64,000 bases of DNA from Gorsachius magnificus (lineage: Eukaryota > Chordata > Aves > Pelecaniformes > Ardeidae). The notes beneath the pieces are model-generated. The model was not told where the DNA came from, searched no databases, and saw only the letters and a list, made by a program, of their open reading frames with translations. The position numbers were made by a program, and so were the translations under genes. Positions 1 to 11,929 of this stretch are shown one piece after another; position 1 is the first letter of the stretch; each line of letters begins with the position of its first letter. Location: positions 55,414,301 to 55,478,300 of the forward strand of contig CM067109.1 of assembly GCA_034008185.1 (NCBI GenBank). The letters run 5' to 3'.

Positions 1-3000
1 ACCTCTGCTAGTCAAGCTAAGAGGGTTTTCTCCCTGAAAAAGGCTATAGAACATGGGCTGAGGTCACGTCACATCAAAAAAACTGTATTTCGTTCTTCAT
101 ATATACTCTGGTGATGTTTGCATTGGAAAGCAGATAAATTTCAGTCTGAATAATTAATTTCTGTCTTTCTAAAATCCTCAAACTGTAGTTTCAATTAAAT
201 ATGGCAATAATCTTCCTGCCTTGTCTCCAGGAGCAGAATACATTGGTGAACAGCCACCCTGTTCCACCCAAGCAGTGGTTGCATTTCACTGATCAGTAAA
301 GAGAATTGCTTAACCTTCCTTATATTTTACAGAAGAATTTTCTAACATTTAGGTTGGTCTTGCAAATCACTTTAAAATCCTGCCTACAAAACATACTGCT
401 TTAATGTACAGTATTACATACATATGCCGGGTACATACAACTAAGAACAAAAATGTAATAAATGACTGTACTGATCCCTTTACGTAGAAGGATATTACAT
501 ATTGAATACAATAATGTCTATTATTAAGTTTCAAATTCCTAGATTTAAAAAAATATAAATAACTTAATAAATTAAAATTGCATATAAACAACTTAACTAA
601 ATGAAGTTACATATCTAATTATCCTAGTGGATTTATCCATAGTAATCTCTCAGTAAATTAGTAAGTTGTAACAAAATACTGCCTAACAATAAGAGCATAA
701 TTTATACATATTTCAGTTCTTATATTATCTTTTTCACACTCCTTTTGCATAGGGCAACAAGAAACTGAATGTACAGAGATTAATTTAGGCAACAATTACC
801 ACAATTCACAATTGCATTAGCACCTATTAAGATTCATTGTTCTGTGGAAATTTTAATGATACATTCCTGAGTGAATAAAAGCAGAAGATGATTAGGAATA
901 AAATTGTTTCTATGTATGCTGACAGGACTGCTGAGCGTAATTATACATTTCTAGGGCGACCTGTTTGGAGTTTACTCCATAATTTTATGTAAATTTTTAA
1001 TAACTTCATTTTTTCAGGTTAAATGCTAATATGTTATTTCATTGCACAGTTGAGTTGTATGAGTACTAATGGACATATATTGCAATTGATGGAACTTGCA
1101 TCAGAGAAAAGTCTAGAGCATTTCAGAATGACGGACTTCTAATTCATAGGTTTCTTCTGCCATATTCTTGTTCCTGAATGAGCTGTCAACAATTTCAGTC
1201 AGTTACTGGATATTATCTATATTATCTATATTCAGAGCAAAAATCCATTCCAAGGAAAATATTCTTTAGGGGGTTTATTTTTTATTTTCCCCCTCCTTTT
1301 CCTCATTTGTTCACTGTATGATATAGGCTTAAATCAGCTTATATAGCTTCATGTAATACACTTGCAGTAAGCTGTACAACATAAAAAGGCAAGCAGAAAA
1401 AAAGAAAAATCAAATACACTGAAGACAAATGTGTGGGATCAGGGCTGTGCAAAATCTGCCTGTTTAGATTTGCCCAGGTTTCAATGAACCATATAGCAGA
1501 AATCCCTGGAGAACTGGTTGATTCCCTTTTCGGTTCACACTGGAAGCCAAAACTAAGGCAAACTTCAAGAAGCTTGCAGGTTATGGATATGAAACCAAAA
1601 AGAGAAAGAAAAAGAAAAAAATGAAAAAGAAAAAACCCAAACAAACAGAGAAAACACCCCACTTCACACCTATTTTCTGCAATTCTTTTTTAACTCCTGA
1701 ACTTATCTTCATGTTTTTCTTCAATCTCCTCCATACTGGGTTTAAATCTGCTCAAACTGAGCAGGGATGCCCAGTATCCACAACCTGACAGGAAGATCGC
1801 ACTCTCAGCTCCCATCAGAAGGCATGTGTAAATTTTTTCAGTGATCAGGTATCATTATTGTTTCTCCATATCTACCTCATTTTGCTCCCCCGGTACAGGT
1901 GCTTTCAGGGATGGAGAGGGAATCTGCAGTAGCGGACCTGAATTTCTCCATTATTTTTTGATATTAAGATATTCCAGACCAAGTGCAACAGCATTGCTCA
2001 GGTCCCTGTAAAGTGAATTCTTTGTAGGATATTAAGAATTAACACACAAGCCTTTCAATAATATAAATTTGATGACCATGGACAAACATAAAGGAACTGA
2101 GTTATACCTTGATAAAAAGGTAGTGTCAGGAAAATAAGACTTTAAAAACTATAAAATATTAGACCACAAAAGGACACCATGTGAAGTTTCCCCAGCAGAC
2201 GCTGGAGAGGAAAGATCAGTCAGCTGTTCTTTAGGCCTTTGTGAAGAAAGGCTTGATCAAAGTCACTGGACAACGAGGCTGTTGGGAAGTGGCCTTGTGC
2301 TGAAACTCAGTGATTTCTTTGCAAGATTTTGCCTTACAAGCTGTAAGCTTCTGATGTCTCCCAATTATGTGCTTGTCTTCCTTTCCGCTTTTTGCTACAA
2401 ATGAATCCAAGAATCTTATCTGTCCCAGTAGCAAACAGGCAAAGATTGTGGGTTTTTACAACTCTCAAGGTTGGATTATCTATTTTGCTGAAAGAGATAT
2501 GAAGAAGAGAAGCTAGTTTGATAAATTATAATTCTAAATGAATAAGCAAGCATACAAGTGTAAATATGATGCCTACTACAGAAATAATGTATTTCCCCTT
2601 AGCAAAGGAAAAAAAAAATCAGCAGCTTAGTCATCAATGTCTGTAGCTGCTCAGCAAACAGCAAAGTGGTTTTGCTTCCCTAAACCATCTTCTTTACCTT
2701 GTGACATAGGGTGGATCTGCAGCTAAAGTTCAAAGTTCAAATCTAGCTTTCTCCAGCAACTAGTTTCAATCCATCTGCCACTCACATGATCCTAGAGTTT
2801 ATCATCATGAGTGCTTGGCATAGCTAAACAATTCTTGTTCAAGTAGTCTTCAATGTAATAAGATATAATACCAGGTAAAGGAGAACATTGTTCATAAACA
2901 AAGCCTCTTTCAAGGCAATTAATTTCAGTTCAATTACTAAATTTTGATTAATTTCTTGTTCTAAAAATTTGTTTACTGATATCACAACAGCCCCATGACA

Positions 3001-3699
3001 AGAATTTCTAGCTAAATTTCCTACCTCTACCCCTTACTGTTATCTACATGTCCCCTTTCTTTAACTCTGTCTCTAGTCTACTCTTTAGAGTACTTTATTC
3101 TAAGTAGTAAAACATATTTACTAGCTGTGAGGATTTTTAAAGATAATTTGATCTTGCATTGAGTCACAAACAGAACAGCTTTATATATCAGTTATCATGG
3201 ACGTAAAGAAAAATCAGTTGTTGGTGAAACTGTTGGTGGAACTGTTCAAACATAAAAGCTTCTTTGTGGACCAGTAGGCAAAAGATTGATTGGTTTGAAT
3301 GGAAGCATGGGGACACATATCAGAAGAAGTTAATGTTCCTAGGACTTTAAGAGCCACAAATAACATTTGGAATTATTTCACAAATACTCCATCACAGTAA
3401 GAAAAAGAAACAACTCCAAATGTAATAGCCTGAATTGCTCATCACAAGCCTGCTAAACAGTGACTTTTATTTGGTTTTGGTGCAGATTCCAGGTTAAAGT
3501 ATGTTGAGAGAAACTGTTGTGGATCATTTAATTTCTGTATAATATCCTTATCCTCTTTTTCCCCCTTCCCTCCTCATTCCTAAGCCCTTTTGACAGTACA
3601 AATTAAAATAGTTTTTGGTTCCATTTTAATTTCCTAAACCATTCCTTGTGTTTGCCACTTTGATCATTCCATCTTTGCACCCCCTTTGGCCTCCAGGCA
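1..3699. other. Intergenic, AT-rich, no gene seen
   Basis: Only short chance open frames (up to about 107 codons, with low-complexity composition). An A-rich tract with C/A runs lies at 1600-1665. No repeat family recognised. Confidence 0.7.
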
Positions 3700-4022
3700 C
3701 AGAGTCATCAAACAAATCCAGCATGCAGACCACAAAGAGTTTCTAGTCCATCCCTCTTCCTGATCATAAAATCAACTACAACAGTGTTATGCCTGAGAGA
3801 CGTTCATTAATCTGTTTAAGAACAGATAGCAAAACTTCACAGCTTCTCTCATAGGTAGTTTGGTTTTTCTGGCATCCAGTCTGAATCTTCCTTACTGCAA
3901 TGCTACTCTACTGTTTCCTAGTCCATCTTTCATATGCATGTAGAATAGCTTATTCAGCCTTATGAATATGAAGACTAATATCGCATATTCCCTCAGCCTT
4001 CTCTTCTGTGGGCTAAACAGAA
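3700..4022 (-). mobile_element. Old CR1 fragment (3' portion), minus strand
   Basis: This is a strongly diverged match to the 3' part of an older CR1 subfamily. Landmarks on the plus strand are TCTAGTCCATCCCT near 3745, CCAGTCTGAATCTTCC near 3876, GTAGAATAGCTTATTC near 3941 and CTCAGCCTTCTCTTCTGTGG near 3993, all in CR1 order. It stops where a second CR1 begins again from its own 3' region, so it is a separate insertion. Left edge uncertain by tens of bases. Confidence 0.65.
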
Positions 4023-4027
4023 AACCT

Positions 4028-4962
4028 CGACGGGCAACCTGTTCCAGTATCTGATCACCCTCACGGTAGAAAACATTCTTATATTTAAATGCAATTTCTT
4101 CTATTCAGCTTGTACCTATTGTCCTGGTGCCACAGGGCACCACTGAGAAGATCCTTGCTCCATCTTCTTTAAACCTTCCCATCAGGCTAAGATCCCTCTA
4201 AGCCTTCTCTTCTCCAGGCTCAAGAGTCCAGCTGTCTTGACTTCTCAATATGTCAAATACTCCAAGCCCTTCATCTTCATGACCTTTTGCTGGACTCACA
4301 CCAGCATGTCCATATCTGTCTTGTACCAGGGAGCCAAAACCTGAACATAGCACTCAGATGTGTCTCACCAGTGCTGAGCAGAGAAGAGGGATCATCTCCC
4401 TCAACTTGCTGGTGAGGCTTATATTAATGGACCCCAGGAGGCTGTTGGCCTTCTTTGCCACAAGGATGCATTGCAGGCCTGTGGTCCACTTGTTGTCCAC
4501 CAAGATCCCAAGGTCTTTCTGTATGAGCTTCTTACCATCTAGTTGGCCCCAAGCTTGTATTGGTGCATGGGCTTATTTCTCCATGGGGGCAGGACATTGT
4601 ATTTTCCCTTGTTGAATTGTATGAGGTTCGTGTCAGCCCATTTTTTCAGCCAGTTGAGACCCCTCTGGATGGCAGCACAACCGTCTGGTGTATCAGCCAC
4701 TCTTTCTAGTTTTGCACTATCTGCAGACTTTCTGAGGGTACACTCTGGGTCAGCATCTGGCTCATTAATGAAAATAAACAGTACTGGACCCAGTATTGTC
4801 ATGTGGGACACATCACTGGCCTCCAGCTGGACTTTGAGCCACTGATCACAGCCCTTTGAGGCCCACAGTTCATCCAGTTTCCAGTGTACCCTACTGTCTA
4901 CTTACCTGGTCAAGACTTCATCAGTTTGTTACGGGAGACAGTGTTTAAAACCTTCATTTCAG
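4028..4962 (-). mobile_element. CR1 fragment with decayed reverse transcriptase, minus strand
   Basis: About 930 bp in CR1 order. It runs from the 3' region (GGCAACCTGTTCCAGTATC near 4034) through GCACTCAGATGTGTCTCACC (near 4350) to the RT region, ending near GGGAGACAGTGTTTAAAACC. A 90-codon minus-strand frame (4811-4539) reads ILGPVLFIFINEPDADPECT, then SADSAKL, then WADTNLIQFNKGKYNVL. The RT motif C, normally FADD, is SADS (4727-4716), so catalysis would be lost. This is a fossil copy without a preserved 3' tail. Confidence 0.9.
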
Positions 4963-6289
4963 ATTGTGACCAGTTATAGCCCCTAATACTTCTTCTGTTT
5001 AATAATTGTGCTCTCCAACTTTTACCATCTTTTGTGTACAGTTGATCATCCCTGCTCATTTATTTGCACCTTATATTTTCTAGCTGTTTTTCCACACTGA
5101 CAGAGGTGTATTAGTCTCAGATCACGGTTTCCCAACAAAGTTTACATCTCCTTTCACTAGTGTCATCTAGGCCATGTGTACCCAACTTTTTTATTAAAAT
5201 GTGATGTAATGTGTCCAAAGTCCCACCATCTCATTTTCTATTTGGATTTAAGAGCAAATCTTTGTAGGTTTGCTCACTACTCTCTCCAGATAGAATCTGG
5301 AATCAAAGGCTAGCAGCTCTGTTTCTCTGTAGGATGATCTAAAAAAGGGAGTCAAACTCATTTTGTTAAGACAGTTAAATTACATTTTAAAGACAAGCAA
5401 AAAGTAGGTCAGGGAGAAGGAAAGTGATATAATATTACACAATAAAAGTGAATACTAATTATGGGATGATGGTGTGCTTTTTTCCATAGATAAAAGATAA
5501 TATGGGTAGTTAGTTTCTTTTTGTAAAGTCTTATCTCATAACACATTCCTTACACACTGATCGGATGACATGTTGGCAAGGTGCAACAAAAACAGGACTT
5601 ACTTGAGGCAGAAAAATCACAAGACAAGCTTGCCCTTCAGCTGCAATATTGAAAAACAAAATTTAGGAGCCCTCGGAAATATTGAGATGCACTATAATGA
5701 AACCACTACTGCTAAGTGCTGTAAATCGAATGAGTACAGCTGCACAGGCTGTCACTGCTGTCGTTCTGAGCCTGTCAGCATTTCTGCTTCCTCTGCATGG
5801 TTTGGATGTGCCACATCCCCAGAGCTGAAACGTGGCACACAGATTGCCAGCCAGGACACTTTTTTCTTTAAAAAGGCCCAGTGGCTTTGTTATAATGGAC
5901 CTACCTAGGGGAAAACTCTGTTCACGGTGCAATACAGTGAAAGAGTTAAAAAACATTTACTCCTGGGTACATGTTAGGAATGTACTAACCAGGTAAAACA
6001 CTGTGAAGAAACACAGAGTGACAGAGGATTTCAGTGACAGAAAGTTGTGTGTAGAACCTCAGCATGTCCTGTGAACCTTTGTCTCTGTACCACTTTTGCC
6101 TAGGCTGTGTACAAGACATGAGGTGCTGGAGGCAGGGTGAAGGACCATCTGTGAGTCTGTGATCATCATACAGGTTCACTACTACATACCTAAACCTAGT
6201 AGAGTCACAAATCAGGCTAACTTCAATACCTCCCAGAGAATAAGGGCGAAAAGATTCTCTCAAGTGTATTTTTTCAGTTTCTTGACAGG

Positions 6290-6303
6290 AAAAAAAAAAA
6301 AAA
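6290..6303. repeat. A14 homopolymer
   Basis: Fourteen A in a row. No retrocopied gene or SINE is recognisable upstream, so it is treated as simple sequence. Confidence 0.8.
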
Positions 6304-8442
6304 TCACCAAGCCAAAACCTCAACTTCTTGGTTTAGTCAGTATGATGCTTCAGGCAAAGAGGGAAGGTGTGGTATTTTTTCTGTAATATATACTATGATA
6401 CAGCTCTGAAGACAGATTCATGAAAAGGACCGAGGAGTTGTTTATTGTGGGGGACCAATGGTGTAAATGTACTTCAGTGGATTCAGACCCAGATAGCAGC
6501 AGTACTTCTGTGTTGTGGCACTGTGGAAACTTTACCAAAACTGAACCTCCAGTGATTTAAGGTGTTTCTGTTAGTGGGCTTCCTCTCGCATTTAAATGAA
6601 CTGTATAAACCTGCACACATCTGAGTAGAGACCATCGCACCTGTGATGTAGAGAGAGCATTTGTTGTTTTTGCCAAAGAGCCTTATGACATCTTTGTGGT
6701 TTGTAATGATTTTTCAGACTGCCTCTGGACCAAAACTGTTGATTCTGATAAATAACATTTCACAGGCAGTTAGGTTGCAAAGTAAAGCAAACACCTTCTA
6801 GTACTACAGTACATATTTAAATAGCCAATTCATCTGAAATGCAACTATACATAGAAACTGATGTTTGCCAAATGTAATGCACATAAATCTGAGAAGACAT
6901 GCAGGAATAATGAGTAGAGGAGATCAAGGCAGATCACTCCATCTTCTATCAACTCCACTGGCATTAAAAGGCATGGGATGCCTCTAGTCATTATGGAAAG
7001 AAGACCCTCCAAACAATAAGTACAAACCACCCAGGATTGTCCACCTCGCTTTGCAAAGAGGCTGAATCAGTAACAACCAAACACAAACTATCAAGTTTGT
7101 TTCACCAAACCTTAAGACAAATGCCGTTACTTCACATCCTCAGTGCTATCTACTCAGCTGTTTAAAGCATGATGGTGAAAAGGGCAGTATTGTGTTGTCA
7201 CTTGTGGTAAAAACCACATCAGACAAGTTGCGGCAAAGAGAGGGGACATATAAATTATGCTGACTAGAGCCTGAGTAATGTACAGAGGACTAGCAGGGTG
7301 TAGGGGAAGAACAGCTTCACTTTTCACAAGCTTGAAGAGGCCAGGAATCAGCTTTCAAACCTTGGAAGACACTAAGGATATATTTGAGCTAACATTTCCT
7401 ATTGAAAGAGGACTGTACATCGCCATCACGTGAGGCACTGCCATGTGCTCTACCCCACACAGCCTCGTAGCTAGCAGCTCCTGGTGCTCAAAACGACATT
7501 TCAGGGACATAGTCTTCCATGAGTTTCCTTCTGGGAGGTGATTCACCTCCTGGTCCTTGAAGCAGAGAAACTAATACAGTTAAATGAAAATTGCAAACAC
7601 ACTGTTTAACAGCTCGGGGATTTGGGTTTTTCAGAGATGGGGGAACACCAGCTGAACTACTGTTTCCCTGTGGCACGGGTCTGCTGAGAGTTTTGGCAGG
7701 AAACTGGTGGTATTTGGACTTCAGTCTCATTTACATTCCCTGGCAGCTGGGCCTTGTAAGAGCCCATTATAGCTTGACCTTGTTCACACTGGAGCTCAGG
7801 GTGCACAGCCTGAAGAAAGGGCTAAGCTGGACTGTTGCTCTGTGTAAAGAGCCAGGGGACCTGCCCCTGCCTCATGCTATCACAGTGTCACTTAAACTTT
7901 TCCTTCAGAAAGCTTTCCTGGGAGAAATGAGTGAAAAGTCCACTTTTGGTCCCTTTCCCATGCTATTTTCTTTACAGAAAGGGAAAGGGCTATCCTGTGT
8001 GTGAATCAGGGCAGTGTCCCTCACTCCCTTTCCCCTGCCCCAGCATGCACAAACACTGGGCAATACAAAATGTTAAAAAAAAAAAATAATCAAACAAGTA
8101 TGACCACATTTCCTTGCCAGTTATCAGGGTGATCACACACCTCAGCACTGGCTGTGGTTCAGGGGAGTAGATGGAAAAGACTAGGCTGACAGAGGATGTT
8201 GGAGAAGGCAGCTTTTGCTGTGGATGGTGTGAGTTGGCAGAAGCAGTTAATCACTCCTCCAGCAATGGGAAAAGGAGGGAAGTGGCATATCAGATTTCCT
8301 TCTACAGGCTCTTTAATAAACAGACATGTCCTTATGTTGTCAACCCGCAGTAAACATCCACTTTCCCTGCTTCATAAAGGGCCTTATTATGTTAAAATAA
8401 TTTAAACAAAGGACTCAAGGTTTTGGTTTGGTTTGTGGGATT

Positions 8443-8460
8443 TTGTTGTTGTTGTTGTTT
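8443..8460. repeat. (TTG)n microsatellite
   Basis: Five TTG units and flanking T, directly after a GGTTTGGTTTG-type tract. Confidence 0.75.
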
Positions 8461-8825
8461 TGAAGAACAATGCTAAACAAAACAAAACACAAAAGTGAGA
8501 GACAGACAAGAGCTCTGCTGCAATCACCCCGAGCAGCGCAAAACACGGCAAGAATACCAACAAAGCCTCACTCAGGTTGCTCTGCCTGTGTTTGGTGACA
8601 GACAAGCTCTCAGAAGCCAGTTCAATGAGGATGTGAAAGGGATGTTTTAAGATCCACCCATTTCAAGCAGTGCTATCTTTTGTCTGTCTAAGGATTACGT
8701 TACTTTAATCCTAACCTCATACAGATGAAAAGTAACATATTCATCATCTTCATACAGGACTGGTGTACGTGTGTGTGTTTTCTATGAGGAAATTTTATTG
8801 AGGTTAGACACAGAATTCACTGGTA

Positions 8826-8855
8826 AAAATAAATAAATAATCTAAATAAATAAAA
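8826..8855. repeat. (AAAT)n simple repeat, interrupted
   Basis: Two short AAAT runs separated by a few bases. Confidence 0.7.
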
Positions 8856-11577
8856 ATGGGTGCTGTGGCTTTTTTTTCTGGGAGATTAATTTCACAGAAG
8901 CAGAAAGTAAACTGTCATCTACACAATGAGGGGAAAAAAATCCGACAAAACAGGAAAAGCAGTAATAGAAAACAATTATTAGATTTCATCAGTATGCCTC
9001 TACAATTGCCTGGCCTCGCTTCTGCTGTGAATCTCTTCTCCATATTATATCTTATATTTTTATTATCAATATGTTATACACAAAATATTACATGCAGTAT
9101 AATTTGAGCTTCTAAATGTGTGCTTGGGTAGGATGACTGTGTCTATTGAGACTCCTAGATTACTCCTATTAGAGGGTGAATGTCATGCTATTTGTCATCC
9201 AAAAGGTAATTTTCCCTAGACTTATATTAAGGTCTCATATTTTATGATAACCTCTGTATTATGTTGATCTGGGCATTTTTCATGAACCCATTCATCAGAC
9301 AGGTATCTCCAGTGGTAACTGCAGACTTGCAAAATTTTACTTGCTTTCAGAGTGAATAAAATATTTTTTTTTCAGCTTCATCAGTGATACCAAAAGAGCA
9401 TTTGAGTCCCTGTGAGCATGCCAGTAAAATTGTAGGACAAGCTTTCCACATACCAAGAAGTATGTATATAGGAGTTAATTTATTAATCTTAGAAAATGCT
9501 GTATCAGAAGCAAATCAAATTCAGCCTGGACTAAATATTATTATCTGGCAGCTGTCTTGTAACCACTGATCTCTATCTGGCCCAGAATTCAACACCAATA
9601 CAGCCAAACAGTTAAGAGGCGCAGTGTCTGGGATTTTTGATGCAAATCACTGTGATACATTTGTGCATGGGTGAATGGGCAACTGTGTAAGAAGGATGAC
9701 CAGGTTTGAATTAACTGCAAATTCTGCTTTACACCTGGCATAGCATGAGGAGGAGACTCACTGAAAGAGAGGAGCTTGCATATTCTAATTAATAAGCATT
9801 AAAACAATTTGCAAGATGTCATATATTGTTTAGAAATTGTACTAAAGCTTCAGAGGATAAGGGTCAGGGACTGGCTCCAAGGATGGCATACTCAATGATA
9901 ATTAACCTTTTGGATTCCTCTTAGATATCAGAGCAACCTGTGATCCTAATTGAAATTAAATTGAGGGAGGCGGAGAGAGACGGGTCTTGCCAAACTATAA
10001 ACTGCAATAAAACACAGCAGATTTAGCCACGTGTGCTAATTTCTTCTTGTGGAGCACTCTGAGGAGCTGATACAGACACTAAATCAAATCCGCAGCTTTA
10101 TCTGACTAGGTGAGGCCTCAGCACTCTAGTCAAGAAGCAAAACAGATGCAGATCCTTTTGCCAACAGCATGCATTTCCCGTGGATAAAGGGAGCAATTTT
10201 CTATTCCCTCAGGTGCTGCTCTATGCTAGCATTCAGGGAGCCTAACAAAAAATCCCAGCTGCTTTCACCTCAGAGGAAGAAAACGCAAACAACTCTAAAC
10301 AAATCAATCTAACAATTCCTTTAGCCTCTAATGTGGAGCACAGTCAATCCTTTTCTGCCTCCTCCCCTTTTTTACATAATAAAAATCTACCATTCCCGTC
10401 ATCCCCAATATGTCAGAAGCCAGCAAGTGTATATGCAGCCATTCGTATAATTTGAATGATAATCGAAAATAAGCAGAAAAGGAGGATAAATTTATCAAAC
10501 TTGTGAGAATATTCTAGGAAAAAAGGAATTTCCTGAGGTAACTGTCCTTGACCTGGCTCTTTAATCGAGTGAAATTTCATCACTTTATCTAATATCATGC
10601 TTCATGCTTCAGGCTCCCAGCAATTCTATTTTAGTGTGGTCTAATGGGCAGCTGACACATCCACTCAGCACTAGACTGCATAATATGTGCTGACACACTG
10701 TGTGGTGAGCACCCTATTGAGAGCTGTTTATTTGTGCCTGGCAAGGAAAAATTTCATCCAGTAAAGTCTCTTCATAACAATTTCAGTCTCAGTTTTCAGG
10801 GCCTCTACGGACTCCACATTTTGAGAGGTTCAGAAGCACTTGCAGGGAAATTCAGTTGCTTATTTGGGTGGCTGTACATTATCTGACTTTAGGTGAGAGG
10901 TTGTGAAAGCACTGGTTATGGTTGTCTGAAACCTGAATCTAGATAGTGTAATGAAGAGTGTCATTCTAACTGCTTTGGAGCCAGCTCTTCTCAGAACCCC
11001 TGATTCAATTTGATATTCTGAGGTTAACGCACTGTATTGGGACTGAAAATAGGAATGCACATGAAAAGCTTTTATATTTATTCAGTTCAGTAAGCATGGC
11101 AAACTCATCAACAGCTATTTGTACACTGTAGTATGGTGGGACTTACTTTGATGTTCTGATTTATGCTTGCTATTTTTCCTGCAGTATTACTTTAGAGTAG
11201 AAATGGACTGGGAAAAAAAAAAAAAAGCAGACATGGCTCTCAACATAACATCACATTATCATAAACAAAGCAACATGAGAAAATAAAGGAATGACAGTCA
11301 CAGAGATTCTGGCATCTCAACCTCATGTAGAAATCAAATTCACTATATAGAGACGAAGGAATACATTTCCTATAACATATGAAAAGCTATCATATTAAGA
11401 TAGTTTTCTTATTAACTATGGAGAAATAGGTAGTCTGTAAAGCAAGCTCTACATACAATAGAATAGAATAAGTGCACACAAATAATCTTGATTAAAATCT
11501 ATGCCTCATCAACCCATCCACACTGAAAGGTATACCCAAATTTTATCTAGCCATACAATTACTGATCACCTAAGGTA

Positions 11578-11929
11578 CTTGGAAAGTCTCCAGGGAGACC
11601 TTCTAGCAGCCTTCCAGTACCTGAAGGGGATTTACAAGAAAGATGGAGAGTGACTTTTTACAAGGGCATGTAGTGATAGGACAAGGGAAAATGTGTTTAA
11701 ACTGAAAGAGGGTAGATTTAATTAGATAAAAGAAATAAATTGTTCACTATGAGGGTGTTGAGAAGCTGTGGACGCCCCATTCCTGGGAGTGTCCAAGGCC
11801 AGGTTGGATGGGGCTTTGAGCACCCTGGTCTAGTGGAAGGTGTCCCTGCCCATAGCAGGGGGGCTGGGACTAGGTGATCTCTAAGGCCCCTTACAATCCA
11901 AACTATTCTATGATTCTATGATTCTATGA
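11578..11929 (+). mobile_element. CR1 3' fragment, plus strand
   Basis: This starts at CTCCAGGGAGACCTTCTAGC and follows the CR1 C-terminal coding region and 3' UTR (GCCTTCCAGTACCTGAAGGG, CCAAGGCCAGGTTGGATGGG, CATAGCAGGGGGGCTGGGAC). It ends in three ATTCTATG octamers at 11908-11929. It is heavily 5'-truncated, as most CR1 copies are, and has lost its reading frame. Confidence 0.93.

Larger units (their letters stand above)
4963..11577. other. Intergenic with a candidate conserved non-coding block
   Basis: No gene was recognised. The 137-codon frame at 7591-8004 has no family resemblance and sits in a locally GC-richer patch. The stretch 9860-10380 is complex, non-repetitive sequence with homeodomain-like TAAT/ATTA cores; it looks like a developmental enhancer but cannot be shown to be one here. 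Confidence 0.6.

Noticed and set aside
7591..8004. 137-codon plus-strand open frame
   Set aside because: No motif recognised; no evidence of exon boundaries; local GC content explains the open frame.
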